DNA from: Lachnospiraceae bacterium C1.1
Lineage (GTDB): Bacteria > Bacillota > Clostridia > Lachnospirales > Lachnospiraceae
NCBI GenBank assembly: GCA_030434875.1
Contig: JAUISW010000001.1
Coordinates: 186,001 to 250,000, forward strand
Direction: 5' to 3'
DNA length: 64,000 nucleotides
Shown here: piece after piece, positions 27,148 to 36,717 of the stretch
How positions within the stretch are numbered: the stretch's first letter is position 1
Layout of the letters: every line of letters begins with the position of its first letter
Notes under the pieces: generated by a model
Database searches by the model: none
Seen by the model: only the letters and a program-made list of their open reading frames with translations
What the model was told of the DNA's origin: nothing
Program-made: the position numbers and the translations under genes

Positions 27148-27885
27148 TTATTCAAATAAGTATATAAGCCATGACAGAACTACTAAAGCGGCGGTCTCTG
27201 TTCTTAGTATTCGCCTGCCCAGAGTGATGGAATTAAATCCTTGCTCTAAAGCTGCAGTTATCTCATCTTCGCTGAATCCGCCTTCCGGTCCGATAAAGAT
27301 GCTTACGGACTGGCCTTCTTTTATTTTAGAAATTATTTCTCTGGTCGATTCAAAATTTTCAGCAAGCTCATAAGGAATAAGCCGTATATCAGTTTCGGAT
27401 GCTTCCTTAAGGGCATCGGAGAATTTTATCGGACTTGCAACTTCTGGAATAAAAGCGCGTTTGCTCTGTTTGGCTGCAGCTTCGGAAATCCCCTGCCAGC
27501 GCTTTACCTTAGATGCGGCTTTTTTTGCGTCCAGACGCACTACCGAGCGTGAGCATTCCACCGGAACGATCCTTGCAACTCCGAGTTCTACGCATTTCTG
27601 TATGATGAGCTCCATTTTATCTGATTTTGGAAGCCCCTGATAAAGAGTGACATTTACGGGAAGTTCAACGCCGGATTCTTTTATAAAATCAAGTCGGCAA
27701 TGAACAGCATTTTCAGTAAAATCCTCTATGTGGCAGCGGTATTCCTTATCCGATATTCCATCACCTATGGATATGATCTCACCGACCTTCATACGAAGAA
27801 CGTTTTTTATATGGTTATAATCATTTCCTTCTATATAAATATCATTATCTGAAATATTTGAAGGTTCTGCAAAAAAATGATACAT
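27148..27885 (-). CDS. rsmE: 16S rRNA m3U1498 methyltransferase RsmE
   Basis: SPOUT-family methyltransferase acting on U1498 of the small subunit. N-terminal PUA-like domain, then the knot domain with FIGPEGGFSEDEI and the C-terminal LGRRILRTETA motif, both diagnostic. 245 residues. It follows prmA, the usual pairing, with a 32-base gap. Confidence 0.95.
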   Translation of the reverse strand: MYHFFAEPSNISDNDIYIEGNDYNHIKNVLRMKVGEIISIGDGISDKEYRCHIEDFTENAVHCRLDFIKESGVELPVNVTLYQGLPKSDKMELIIQKCVELGVARIVPVECSRSVVRLDAKKAASKVKRWQGISEAAAKQSKRAFIPEVASPIKFSDALKEASETDIRLIPYELAENFESTREIISKIKEGQSVSIFIGPEGGFSEDEITAALEQGFNSITLGRRILRTETAALVVLSWLIYLFE

Positions 27886-27917
27886 ATATTACACCTTAAA
27901 AATTCTGGATATAAAAA

Positions 27918-28883
27918 TTACTGTTTCTGCGCTACGAAAGAAACCCATTCGCCGTCATCATGACGTTCAAGGATGACCAGCCCGCTTTTTTCGATAAAAG
28001 AACGGACATAGTCGGCTTTATCGTCTATGATACCGGAGGTTATATAATAACCGCCGTCTTTAAGAAGCGACGGAACCATAGGCGTTAAAGGCTCTAAAAC
28101 GTCCGGAAGGATATTTGCGGCAACTATGTCATAGGAGTTGCCTACATGTTTCTGAACGGTGGCATCATCTAAAATATTTCCAAGGATCAGCTCAAAATTG
28201 GCATTGGAAAGACCATTGGCATTAAAATTATCCCATACGGCAGATTTTGCCCCTTCATCGAGATCTGTTCCGATAGCTCTTGATGCGCCGAACTTAAAAG
28301 CCATAAGAGAAAGGATACCGCTTCCTGTACCAATATCTAAAAGAGTGTCACCTTTCTTCACGTATTTTTCCAAAGCTTTTATACAAAGTCTTGTTGTATG
28401 ATGCGCTCCGGTTCCGAAAGCTGTTCCCGGGTCGATGTTTATTGCCCAGTCGAAGTTTTCATTGCTGTCAGATTTTTCCCAGGAAGGCGTAAAATGTGCC
28501 TTTTTCCCATCTTCAAATTCAATAGTAAATTGATGAAAAAATTCTTTCCAGTTATTTATCCAGTCTTTATCCTCTGTCTGGCTGACACTTATTCCGCCAT
28601 CGCCAATATCAGTGAATTCTGCAAGTCTTTTAATAAGTTCATGAACTTCTGAAAGGATGGCGTTTTTATCTTTTGATGCTTCGAGATAGAAGCTTACATA
28701 GGCTGTATCCGAGTCAATATTATTCTCCGGAAGTTCATCGTAGAAGATGGCACTTTCCTCTATTTCTGAAGGAATGCCGGCATCTTCGATCTCGACACCG
28801 TCCACGCCGATCTCTGCGAGCTCTGCGCTAAGAATGTCCTCTGCTTCTGGAGTTGTTTTGATGGTGAATTTATTATACTGCAT
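27918..28883 (-). CDS. prmA: Ribosomal protein L11 methyltransferase
   Basis: SAM-dependent trimethylation of L11. Seven-strand methyltransferase domain with LDIGTGSGILS as motif I, preceded by DPGTAFGTGAHHTT, which is diagnostic for PrmA, and NILPDVL downstream. 321 residues. First gene of the minus-strand operon prmA-rsmE-cysteine desulfurase-thiI-DUF6311. Confidence 0.96.
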   Translation of the reverse strand: MQYNKFTIKTTPEAEDILSAELAEIGVDGVEIEDAGIPSEIEESAIFYDELPENNIDSDTAYVSFYLEASKDKNAILSEVHELIKRLAEFTDIGDGGISVSQTEDKDWINNWKEFFHQFTIEFEDGKKAHFTPSWEKSDSNENFDWAINIDPGTAFGTGAHHTTRLCIKALEKYVKKGDTLLDIGTGSGILSLMAFKFGASRAIGTDLDEGAKSAVWDNFNANGLSNANFELILGNILDDATVQKHVGNSYDIVAANILPDVLEPLTPMVPSLLKDGGYYITSGIIDDKADYVRSFIEKSGLVILERHDDGEWVSFVAQKQ

Positions 28884-28926
28884 AAATATCCCTCACTTCA
28901 TAAATCCGGATGTTGTCAATCGATAT

Positions 28927-28955
28927 ATCATAGCATAAACTCTCTCTTAGGTCAA
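28927..28955 (-). promoter_or_regulatory. Promoter of the prmA operon
   Basis: Minus strand: -35 TTGACC (28950-28955), 17-nt spacer, -10 TATGAT (28927-28932). Confidence 0.75.
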
Positions 28956-29034
28956 AATCTAAGATAATGGCTATAAAAAATTATTTTTTTAAAGTATAAT
29001 AATAAGGATTTGATTTTTAGCTGGGAGAATATCC

Positions 29035-29682
29035 ATGACATATACAGATATGATCATTAATTCGATAGAAATGCTTGGGACGGTTGCATTTGCATGTTCC
29101 GGGGCAATGCTTGGGATCCGCAGGAATATGGATCTTTTAGGAGTAGTGATAATGGGAGTCGTTACTGCTGTCGGCGGCGGAGTTATAAGGGATCTGGTCC
29201 TCGGGATCACACCGCCCGGTATGTTTGTTGATCCGATATATACTCTGGTCGCCATGTGCAGCTCACTGATCGTCTTTATAATAGCATATATAAGGAAGAA
29301 ACAGCTGGTAAGGCGTGGGAAATTTGATATTGTTTACGACAGGATCCTGGTGCTTACGGATACGCTGGGACTGGGGATATTTACTGTTTCCGGTATCCAG
29401 ACAGCAATAGACCATGGATATAAAACCTTATTCTTGCTGACTTTTGTCGGAACTGTCACAGGAACGGGCGGAGGGGTTATAAGAGATATCCTGGCACAGC
29501 AGAAACCCTATATATTTATGAAAAATGATATTTATGCCTGTGCATCCATAGCAGGGGCACTTGTATGCATATTTACATGGAATCCGTTTGGACAGATCAA
29601 TGCAATGCTTGCAGGAATGCTCACAGTAGTAATTCTTAGAATGGCAGCTATAAGATTTAAGCTCAGACTTCCACAGGTCTGA
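29035..29682 (+). CDS. TRIC/YicG-family membrane protein (UPF0126)
   Basis: 215 residues made of two similar three-helix halves, each with the G-x-GGG-x-x-RD motif (VGGGVIRD about residues 43-50, TGGGVIRD about 145-152). This pattern defines the UPF0126 family, related to trimeric intracellular cation channels; glycine transport has been proposed for some members. The transported species here is unknown. ATG start with GGGAG 8 bases upstream. It is divergent from prmA. Confidence 0.85.
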   Translation: MTYTDMIINSIEMLGTVAFACSGAMLGIRRNMDLLGVVIMGVVTAVGGGVIRDLVLGITPPGMFVDPIYTLVAMCSSLIVFIIAYIRKKQLVRRGKFDIVYDRILVLTDTLGLGIFTVSGIQTAIDHGYKTLFLLTFVGTVTGTGGGVIRDILAQQKPYIFMKNDIYACASIAGALVCIFTWNPFGQINAMLAGMLTVVILRMAAIRFKLRLPQV

Positions 29683-29703
29683 AGACTCAAAAAGGGACCA
29701 GCC

Positions 29704-29731
29704 TTGAATTTTTCAAGACTGATGTTATACT
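29704..29731 (+). promoter_or_regulatory. Promoter before the CotH-family gene
   Basis: -35 TTGAAT (29704-29709), 16-nt spacer, -10 TATACT (29726-29731). The predicted start coincides with the ATG at 29739, which would make the mRNA leaderless. Confidence 0.5.
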
Positions 29732-29738
29732 AATAAGA

Positions 29739-31847
29739 ATGAAAAAGCAGATTAGAAAATACTGGCAGTATCTGCTGCTGGCAGCGGTTATCATAGTGAT
29801 AATGCTATATCTGGCAGATGCCATGAAAAAAGACACGACAATAGTTATAAACGAGGTCTGCAGTTCAAATTTTTCCACTATTTCCAACAATTTCGGAGAA
29901 TATCCCGACTGGATAGAATTATACAATACTACGGATAAGGATATCGATCTGACAGGTTACAGGATATCTAAAGGGGCAAAACTGTCTGCCGGATGGAAGC
30001 TTCCGGAGATGAGCATAAAGGCGCATGGATATCTGCTGATCTTTGCGGATAAGGATTCGAAGGATGATCCGATGACAGCGGATTTTAATCTGTCGTCTGA
30101 CGGAGAAAATCTGTTTCTGACATCTGCAGGAGGAGCAGTCATAGATGAGGAGGAAATCCCAAAGCTTGAATATGATACAAGCTGGGGCAGAGTATCCGAT
30201 GGGGCTGAAGAATGGTCTCGCATGACTGCTACACCTGGAGCGGATAATTCATCTTCAGAAATTTTAGCAGATATAACAGATGAATCTGTTGAATTTTCAA
30301 GAGACAGCGGATTTTATGATGATGGATTTGAACTTGAGCTTTCAGGAACTGACGGAGGAAGTATTTATTATACTCTGGATGGAACTGAGCCGGACATGTC
30401 TTCATATAAATATACTGATCCGATCGAGATAGAAGATATTTCTGATTCGCCAAATATTTATTCTGCACGGACAGATCCGGCACCTTATTTTGAAAAACAT
30501 TATTCAGTGCCGGAAAAAAACGTTGATAAGGCTGTTATTATAAGGGCTGCTGCCTTTAAGGATGACGGATCAAAAGGTAAGACGGTCACCAAGACTTATT
30601 TTATCGGTTTTGACGAGAAAGAAGCTTATGAGAATATTGCGATGGTTTCTCTGGTTACAGATCCTGATAATCTTTTTTCATACTCTGATGGAATTTACGT
30701 CACAGGAAAGACATATGATGATTATATAATATCGGAAAACAAAGACGAGTACGACAAATCAGGCATCTGGTGGTGGACTCCGGGTAATTATCACCAGAGA
30801 GGCAGAGAATCAGAAAGAGAGACCTCGGTTTCATTCTTTGATGAGGAACATAAGCTTTTATTTACTGAAAACATTGGACTTCGGATAAAGGGCGGCGGGA
30901 GCCGCGGGTTTGCACAGAAAGGATTTAACCTTTTTCCGAGAAATATTTATGGAAATGCATATCTTGAAAAAACTCTTTTTGAAGGATATGAAAATGAAAG
31001 ATCATTATCTCTCTTTGCAGGTGGTGATGACAATAAAACAAAGATTAAAGATGTTCTCATTGCCCGTCTTTTGAAAAATTTAGACGTAAGCGTTCTTGAC
31101 GGCAGACTTTCAGCGGTATTCCTCGATGGAGAATATTGGGGAGCTTATTGGATATACGAGCGATTCAATGCAGATTATTTTGCTGAAAAATACGGAGTTG
31201 ATCCCGATAATGTCATTATGATCAAGAATGATGAATTGGCGATCGGAAATGAAGGAGATAAAAAATATTATGATGAAATGAATTCCTTCACTTTCCATAA
31301 TGACCTGTCTGATGATGAAGCTTACGAAAAATTCAGCAGTTATCTTGATATGGACAGTGTTCTGGACTATTATGCGGCTCAGATATATATAGCTCATACC
31401 GATGACTGGCCGGGGTCGAATGTCGGACTCTGGAGAGTGAGAGAAACCGGGGACGGCAAATACGAAGATGGAAAATGGCGCTTCTGCGTCTTTGATGTAA
31501 ATTCATCTTCGATGGATCTTGAAAATGTTGATATGGAAAGTCTTAGCTATGCTGCAGAAAAGAACTACCTTCTCAGGGCTCTTATGCAGAATAAATCTTT
31601 CCGGAAACTTTTTGCAGAGCGTTTTGAGAAAATTTCTAAAAAAGTATTTGGATACGAAAATGTTTTGGAATACATTAATTCAATATCTTCAGAATTGAGA
31701 CCTCAGATAGAGAAAACTTATGAGCGCTATTATGCGGGAAGACTTGAAATTTCAGACTTTGATAAGGATGTCGAAGAACTGAGGGAATTTTACCAAAGAA
31801 GGTATGATGGAATTATTGGTGACGTTCTAAAAAACTGCAAAGATTGA
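29739..31847 (+). CDS. Secreted/anchored CotH-kinase family protein with lamin-tail domain
   Basis: 702 residues: N-terminal membrane anchor (about 10-27), lamin-tail-like domain about 33-150 (INEVCSSN, DWIELYN, ISKG), chitobiase C-terminal-like beta module about 190-240 (IYYTLDGTEPD), then the CotH fold from about 300 (LRIKGGGSRGFAQKGFN, LDGEYWGAYWIYERFN, WRFCVFDVNSSSMD). Characterised CotH proteins are atypical kinases of spore-coat proteins; in non-spore contexts the substrate is unknown. No ribosome site is visible before the ATG. It is followed by VTC and DUF4956 genes, a recurrent trio. Confidence 0.85.
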   Translation: MKKQIRKYWQYLLLAAVIIVIMLYLADAMKKDTTIVINEVCSSNFSTISNNFGEYPDWIELYNTTDKDIDLTGYRISKGAKLSAGWKLPEMSIKAHGYLLIFADKDSKDDPMTADFNLSSDGENLFLTSAGGAVIDEEEIPKLEYDTSWGRVSDGAEEWSRMTATPGADNSSSEILADITDESVEFSRDSGFYDDGFELELSGTDGGSIYYTLDGTEPDMSSYKYTDPIEIEDISDSPNIYSARTDPAPYFEKHYSVPEKNVDKAVIIRAAAFKDDGSKGKTVTKTYFIGFDEKEAYENIAMVSLVTDPDNLFSYSDGIYVTGKTYDDYIISENKDEYDKSGIWWWTPGNYHQRGRESERETSVSFFDEEHKLLFTENIGLRIKGGGSRGFAQKGFNLFPRNIYGNAYLEKTLFEGYENERSLSLFAGGDDNKTKIKDVLIARLLKNLDVSVLDGRLSAVFLDGEYWGAYWIYERFNADYFAEKYGVDPDNVIMIKNDELAIGNEGDKKYYDEMNSFTFHNDLSDDEAYEKFSSYLDMDSVLDYYAAQIYIAHTDDWPGSNVGLWRVRETGDGKYEDGKWRFCVFDVNSSSMDLENVDMESLSYAAEKNYLLRALMQNKSFRKLFAERFEKISKKVFGYENVLEYINSISSELRPQIEKTYERYYAGRLEISDFDKDVEELREFYQRRYDGIIGDVLKNCKD

Positions 31848-31904
31848 AAGTTTTTTAAATTTCGTTTATAATCTTTAAAGTTTGTTTTTTAAGAGGGCTG
31901 ATTT

Positions 31905-32618
31905 ATGGCAGAAAAAAAGAAGAGATTCAGGCATGAACTCAAATACCTGATCTCCTACAGGGAAAAAGACCTGATAACAGAAAAACTGAAGAATTTTGCT
32001 GAGATAGACCGCCATGCGATAGACGGGGAATATTTCATAAGAAGCCTGTATTTTGACGATATCTGGCACAGTGCTTATGAAGAAAAAATGGCCGGAACAT
32101 CCAGAAGAAAGAAATACCGCATCAGAATCTACAATCTGAGTGATGATGTGATAAGTCTCGAATGTAAGGAAAAACAGGGCAATTATATTTATAAGACTTC
32201 AGCAAGACTCAGCAGGGAGGAATTTGAAAAAATTCTTTCAGGAGACTATGGATTTCTACTTCAAAGGCCTGAAGATCTGCTGCACGAGTTTTACCTGCAG
32301 AGTGTTACAAATGTATTGAGACCCGAGGTCATTGTGGATTATGACAGAATACCTTATATTTATGATGGGGGTACGGTCAGGATCACATTTGATATGCATG
32401 TGAGATCCGCATTTGAAAGTTTTGATATTTTTGATGGCAGCATCCCTGCTTATGAGGTAATGGATGGAAGTCAGCTGATAATGGAGGTAAAATATACGGA
32501 ATACCTTCCGGATATTTTCAGAAGCATAATATCACCTGACAGTTTAATTTACACAGCAGCGTCAAAGTTTACGCTTTGCGATGATATAAGAAGAAATAAA
32601 TACGCATTGGCAAAATAA
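31905..32618 (+). CDS. VTC domain protein (polyphosphate polymerase-like)
   Basis: 237 residues, almost entirely a VTC tunnel domain as in yeast Vtc4, which makes polyphosphate from ATP. Visible tunnel-type residues include RHELKY at the start, RSLYFDD, KYRIRIYN, LECKEKQGNYIYK and a late EVKYTEYLP. The basic and acidic residues alternate as expected for a beta-barrel tunnel binding phosphates and metal. ATG with AGAGGG upstream. It lies between the CotH and DUF4956 genes, 57 and 22 bases away. Confidence 0.85.
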   Translation: MAEKKKRFRHELKYLISYREKDLITEKLKNFAEIDRHAIDGEYFIRSLYFDDIWHSAYEEKMAGTSRRKKYRIRIYNLSDDVISLECKEKQGNYIYKTSARLSREEFEKILSGDYGFLLQRPEDLLHEFYLQSVTNVLRPEVIVDYDRIPYIYDGGTVRITFDMHVRSAFESFDIFDGSIPAYEVMDGSQLIMEVKYTEYLPDIFRSIISPDSLIYTAASKFTLCDDIRRNKYALAK

Positions 32619-32640
32619 GCTGAGAAATGGAGAAAAGAAA

Positions 32641-33324
32641 ATGAGCGTTAAAGCAATGATTAAAAAATCAATCCTTGAATCGGCAATGTACACACAGTCG
32701 ATATCCCTTAGCACACTTATTACGATCATAGTTGACATGGCACTCGCATTGATCGTAGGACTTCTTATTTATGCAGTATATAAAAAGTATTATACAGGTG
32801 TTATATACAGCAGATCATTTGCACTTACACTTGTTGGTATGACAGTTCTTACATGTATGGTAACACTTGCGATCAGTACAAACATCGTTATTTCCTTAGG
32901 TATGGTCGGTGCCCTTTCCATTGTAAGATACAGAACCGCGATCAAGGAACCTCTGGATATACTTTATATTTTCTGGGCTATAACGACTGGTATAACAATC
33001 GGTGCGAGCATGTACCTTCTTGCAGCTATCGGACTTCTCTTCATGCTTATCCTTATCATGGTAATGAATAAGAGACAGGCAGCTTCAAAGGCATATATCC
33101 TTGTAATGCATATTTCAGATGCTGCAGCTGAAACAAAGGCTCTTGATGAATTAAAGAGCTTTGAGCATAAGGTTAAATCAAAGACTGTAAGAAATGGTTC
33201 TACCGAACTCACAATTCAGGTTGATGCAGATGAGAAGCACCTTGACTTTGCTGATAAGATCAAGGCTCTTGCAGGAGTTGAGGATCTTACCCTTATAGCT
33301 TATGATGGTGAATATCACGGCTGA
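32641..33324 (+). CDS. DUF4956 family membrane protein
   Basis: 227 residues: three to four transmembrane segments in the first 145 residues, then a cytosolic ferredoxin-like tail. The loop GMVGALSIVRYRTAIKEP is the family hallmark. Function unknown. It regularly accompanies VTC polymerases, so a role as membrane partner for polyphosphate synthesis or export is plausible but inferred. ATG with GGAGA upstream; last gene of the trio before a strong terminator. Confidence 0.82.
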   Translation: MSVKAMIKKSILESAMYTQSISLSTLITIIVDMALALIVGLLIYAVYKKYYTGVIYSRSFALTLVGMTVLTCMVTLAISTNIVISLGMVGALSIVRYRTAIKEPLDILYIFWAITTGITIGASMYLLAAIGLLFMLILIMVMNKRQAASKAYILVMHISDAAAETKALDELKSFEHKVKSKTVRNGSTELTIQVDADEKHLDFADKIKALAGVEDLTLIAYDGEYHG

Positions 33325-33348
33325 TGATTAATATATAACGACTTTAAG

Positions 33349-33394
33349 ACACTTTCTGTTTCTTTAGAAATCATGAGAAACAGAAAGTGTTTTT
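33349..33394 (+). terminator. Terminator of the CotH-VTC-DUF4956 operon
   Basis: Perfect 15-bp stem (33349-33363 with 33376-33390), 12-nt loop and a T-tract. Confidence 0.93.
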
Positions 33395-33446
33395 GTATAT
33401 GATTGAACGCGCAAAGACGTGTCAGAGGTGTGATAAAAGCAAAAAC

Positions 33447-33475
33447 TTGAATTATATCTCTATATGATATAAAAT
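33447..33475 (+). promoter_or_regulatory. Promoter of the ireB operon
   Basis: -35 TTGAAT (33447-33452), 17-nt spacer, -10 TAAAAT (33470-33475). Leader of about 100 nt. Confidence 0.6.
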
Positions 33476-33510
33476 GACTATAAATTATATGTTTTGGTGA
33501 CTATATTACA

Positions 33511-33535
33511 GGAATCCGCATTTAATGCGGATTCC
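33511..33535 (+). promoter_or_regulatory. Leader hairpin before ireB
   Basis: Perfect 11-bp stem GGAATCCGCAT with a TTA loop. No T-tract follows, so it is not a terminator. It may stabilise or regulate the leader. Confidence 0.45.
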
Positions 33536-33582
33536 GTGTGATAACGTAAAACATAATATTTTGTACGTGAACGGAGAAAAAA

Positions 33583-33861
33583 ATGAATTTAAACAAAAAG
33601 GATTTGGGAAGTACCCAGATGTTCAGAGTTGAGACAGAGCCGGAGACAGGTGTTAAAGTCGTTCTTTCAACGGTTTACGAAGCTCTGACGGAAAAGGGAT
33701 ACAATCCTATAAGTCAGATAGTAGGCTATATCATGTCGGGAGATCCGACATATATCACCAGCCATAATAATGCGCGTTCTCTTATAATGAAGGTAGAACG
33801 TGATGAGCTCGTTGAAGAGCTTCTTAAACAGTATATAAGGAGCAACGGCTGGGATAAATGA
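33583..33861 (+). CDS. ireB: IreB family regulatory phosphoprotein (UPF0297)
   Basis: 92-residue protein substrate of the PASTA kinase IreK in Enterococcus, where it tunes cephalosporin resistance. The conserved N-terminal segment [12 protein letters not shown] carries the phosphorylated threonine position. The body [23 protein letters not shown]...DPTYI is near-invariant in the family. Its stop overlaps the ruvX start (ATGA). The order ireB-ruvX-DUF1292 matches yrzL-yrrK-yrzB of Bacillus. Confidence 0.95.
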   Translation: MNLNKKDLGSTQMFRVETEPETGVKVVLSTVYEALTEKGYNPISQIVGYIMSGDPTYITSHNNARSLIMKVERDELVEELLKQYIRSNGWDK

Positions 33862-34280
33862 AATATATAGCTCTTGATTACGGCTCAAAGACAGTCGGTG
33901 TTGCACTTAGTGACGAAACGGGAACGATTGCAAGAGGAACTGAGATAATCAGACGTGATAAAGAAAAGAGACTGAGAAAGACTCTTGCGCGGATAGAAGA
34001 AATTATAGTTTCCGAAAAAGTATGCGAGATAGTAGTTGGTCTTCCGCTCAATATGGATGGAAGCGAGGGAGAACGTTCAGAAAAAGCCAGGGAATTTGCA
34101 GATATGCTGGTCAGAAGGACGGGATTGCCCATTCATATGGTAGATGAGAGACTTACGACTGTAGCAGCTGATGAAATAATGGATGACGCGGATATTGAAG
34201 ACAGAAAACAGCGAAAAGCAAGGGTAGATGCCATTGCGGCAGCGGTTATTCTGCAGGATTTTTTAGATAACAGAGATTGA
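33858..34280 (+). CDS. ruvX: RuvX/YqgF Holliday-junction resolvase-like protein
   Basis: 140-residue RNase H-fold nuclease linked to pre-16S rRNA end processing and proposed Holliday-junction resolution. [16 protein letters not shown] begins the fold with its first Asp; [15 protein letters not shown] and DERLTT follow. ATG overlaps the ireB stop. Confidence 0.95.
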   Translation: MKYIALDYGSKTVGVALSDETGTIARGTEIIRRDKEKRLRKTLARIEEIIVSEKVCEIVVGLPLNMDGSEGERSEKAREFADMLVRRTGLPIHMVDERLTTVAADEIMDDADIEDRKQRKARVDAIAAAVILQDFLDNRD

Positions 34281-34283
34281 GAT

Positions 34284-34541
34284 ATGGAAAAATTAACATT
34301 TACTTCAGATGACGGAGAAGCGATCGAATATTTCGTGCTTGGAGAGCAGACTATAAAGGGCACGGATTATTTACTTGTAACAGAAAGAAATGAGGGCGAT
34401 ACGGATGCCCTTATACTAAAGCGTATTCCGGATGAGAATGACTCCGATATGTATGTTTACGAAAACGTGAATGATGAAGATGAACTTTCTATAGCGATGG
34501 AGGCATTCAGCAGGCTCTTAGAGGATATAGAATTTGAGTGA
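34284..34541 (+). CDS. DUF1292 domain protein (YrzB)
   Basis: 85-residue acidic protein of unknown function. The beta-rich core begins LTFTSDDGEAIEYFVLGE, and ILKRIPDENDSDMYVYE is typical of the family. Start ATG 3 bases after ruvX. Its end overlaps the TTG start of the fur-like gene by 8 bases. Confidence 0.88.
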   Translation: MEKLTFTSDDGEAIEYFVLGEQTIKGTDYLLVTERNEGDTDALILKRIPDENDSDMYVYENVNDEDELSIAMEAFSRLLEDIEFE

Positions 34542-35037
34542 GAATGAAAAGGGATTTAACGAGCTGAAAGCGGAACAACTGAAAACAAGGCTTAAGGAAA
34601 AGGGTCTCAAGATAACAATACAGAGGCTCTTAGTTTTGCGTGTTCTTTCGGAAAATGAGGGAGAACATCTTACAGCCGAAGAAATTTTTGATAAGACATG
34701 TGAGCTTCATCCGGGGATCGGATTAGCCACTGTTTATAGAACCATCCAGCTCCTGACACAGCTAGGACTTGTAGACCGTATAAATCTTGACGATGGAAGT
34801 GCCAGATATGAGATAAATGATGCTGATGAAGAAAACGGAAAGCATCATAGACACCACCATTTGATCTGCCTGAATTGCGGAAAAATTATCCCATTTGAAA
34901 AAGATTTACTGGAAGAACTTGAACGGAATGTCTCAGAGACTACGGGATTTCAGATAGTAGACCACGAGGTGAGGTTATACGGATATTGTTCGGATTGTGC
35001 CGGGACTGTTAAGAAAAAGGACAATACGGAGGAATAG
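34534..35037 (+). CDS. Fur-family metalloregulator
   Basis: 167 residues: winged-helix DNA-binding N-half (KITIQRLLVLRVL, TAEEIF, GLATVYRTIQLL) and a dimerisation/metal half with the His cluster HHRHHHLICLNC and a second CxxC (CSDC), giving a structural zinc site. Closest in layout to Fur/PerR; the sensed metal cannot be assigned. TTG start overlapping DUF1292. Insertion of fur here is a clostridial variation on the Bacillus order. Confidence 0.9.
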   Translation: MSENEKGFNELKAEQLKTRLKEKGLKITIQRLLVLRVLSENEGEHLTAEEIFDKTCELHPGIGLATVYRTIQLLTQLGLVDRINLDDGSARYEINDADEENGKHHRHHHLICLNCGKIIPFEKDLLEELERNVSETTGFQIVDHEVRLYGYCSDCAGTVKKKDNTEE

Positions 35038-35039
35038 AA

Positions 35040-36713
35040 TTGAAAAAACTGAATAATGAACCCGGTTCAAAGCTGAAAATAATCCCGTTGGGAGGTCTGG
35101 AACAGATCGGACTGAATATTACAGCTTTTGAATATGAGGACAGCATAATTGTTGTTGATTGTGGACTGGCTTTTCCTGAGGATGATATGCTTGGAATCGA
35201 TCTTTGTATTCCGGACATAACTTATCTTAAGGATAACATAGAGAAAGTTAAGGGCTTTGTGATCACACACGGACATGAGGATCATATAGGAGCGCTTCCC
35301 TATGTATTGAAAGAAGTCAATGCACCGATCTATGCAACAAAGCTGACGATCGGACTTATTGATCGCAAACTTGAGGAACATGGACTTATCAAGAATGTGA
35401 GACGTAAGGTTATTAAGCATGGTCAGTCGATAAATCTTGGTCATTTCAGGATCGAGTTTATTAAGACAAACCATTCAATAGTAGATGCTTCTGCACTTGC
35501 AATATATTCTCCTGCAGGAATTGTGGTTCATACAGGAGACTTTAAGGTTGATTATACACCTGTTTTTGGAGATGCTATTGATCTGCAGAGATTCGGAGAA
35601 ATCGGAAAGAAGGGCGTTCTTGCGCTCATGTGCGATTCTACAAATGCTGAGAGAGAAGGTTTTACAAAATCAGAGAGAACTCTTGGAAGGGTATTTGATG
35701 CGCTTTTTGCAGAGCATACCAGAGGCAGGATAATCATTGCTACATTTGCTTCGAATGTAGACAGGGTAAGACAGATCATCAATACTGCATATAAATATGG
35801 CAGAAAAGTAGTCGTAGAAGGCCGTTCGATGGTCAATATAATCGAAACTGCCAGTGAGATGGGATATCTTGAGGTACCGGAAAATACACTTGTGGATATA
35901 GACACTGCAAAGAATTATCCGGATGAAAAGGTATGTATCGTAACTACAGGAAGCCAGGGTGAGTCGATGGCAGCACTTTCACGTATGGCTATGAATATGC
36001 ATAAGAAGATCACGATAAAGCCGAATGATACTATAATATTCAGTTCAAGCCCAATACCGGGAAATGAGAAGGCAGTATCGAGAATAATCAACGAGCTTGA
36101 GGAAAAGGGAACAACGGTAATCTTCCAGGATACACATGTTTCCGGACATGCATGCAGGGAAGAGATCAAGTTGATATATTCGCTGGTTAAGCCAAAGTAT
36201 TCAATTCCGGTTCACGGAGAATACAGACACAGATGTGCCCAGGCTTCGATCGCAAAAGAACTTGGTTATGACAATGATCACATTTTGATGCTGCATTCGG
36301 GTGATGTTGTTGAAATTGATTCAGAATCCTGCAAGACAACAAAACACGTGCGTACAGGAGCTATCTTTGTAGATGGAAGCGGAGTCGGAGATGTCGGAAA
36401 TATAGTTCTTAGGGACAGAAAGCACCTCGCTGAGGACGGAATAGTCATCATAGTTCTTACGCTCCAGCGTGGTACCGGTCAGATACTTGCCGGACCGGAC
36501 ATAGTTTCGAGAGGCTTTGTATATGTAAGAGAATCTGATGCATTACTTGAGGACTCAACAGAGATACTGCAGGATGTTATGGATGACCTTGGAGAAAAAG
36601 GTGTAACAGATTGGGGAAAGATCAAGTCAACACTCAGAGATGCTCTTTCAGATTATCTCTGGAAGAAAACCAAGAGAAGACCTATGATATTGCCGATAAT
36701 CATGGAAGTATAA
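35040..36713 (+). CDS. Ribonuclease J
   Basis: Beta-CASP metallo-beta-lactamase with endo- and 5'-exonuclease activity in RNA decay and maturation. Zinc motif HGHEDH at 77-82, later SGHACREE and HGEYRH, and the C-terminal domain. 557 residues. TTG start with GGAGG nine bases upstream, two bases after the fur stop. It is followed directly by a YlbF-type gene, a family linked to RNA processing. Confidence 0.95.
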   Translation: MKKLNNEPGSKLKIIPLGGLEQIGLNITAFEYEDSIIVVDCGLAFPEDDMLGIDLCIPDITYLKDNIEKVKGFVITHGHEDHIGALPYVLKEVNAPIYATKLTIGLIDRKLEEHGLIKNVRRKVIKHGQSINLGHFRIEFIKTNHSIVDASALAIYSPAGIVVHTGDFKVDYTPVFGDAIDLQRFGEIGKKGVLALMCDSTNAEREGFTKSERTLGRVFDALFAEHTRGRIIIATFASNVDRVRQIINTAYKYGRKVVVEGRSMVNIIETASEMGYLEVPENTLVDIDTAKNYPDEKVCIVTTGSQGESMAALSRMAMNMHKKITIKPNDTIIFSSSPIPGNEKAVSRIINELEEKGTTVIFQDTHVSGHACREEIKLIYSLVKPKYSIPVHGEYRHRCAQASIAKELGYDNDHILMLHSGDVVEIDSESCKTTKHVRTGAIFVDGSGVGDVGNIVLRDRKHLAEDGIVIIVLTLQRGTGQILAGPDIVSRGFVYVRESDALLEDSTEILQDVMDDLGEKGVTDWGKIKSTLRDALSDYLWKKTKRRPMILPIIMEV

Positions 36714-36717
36714 GATA

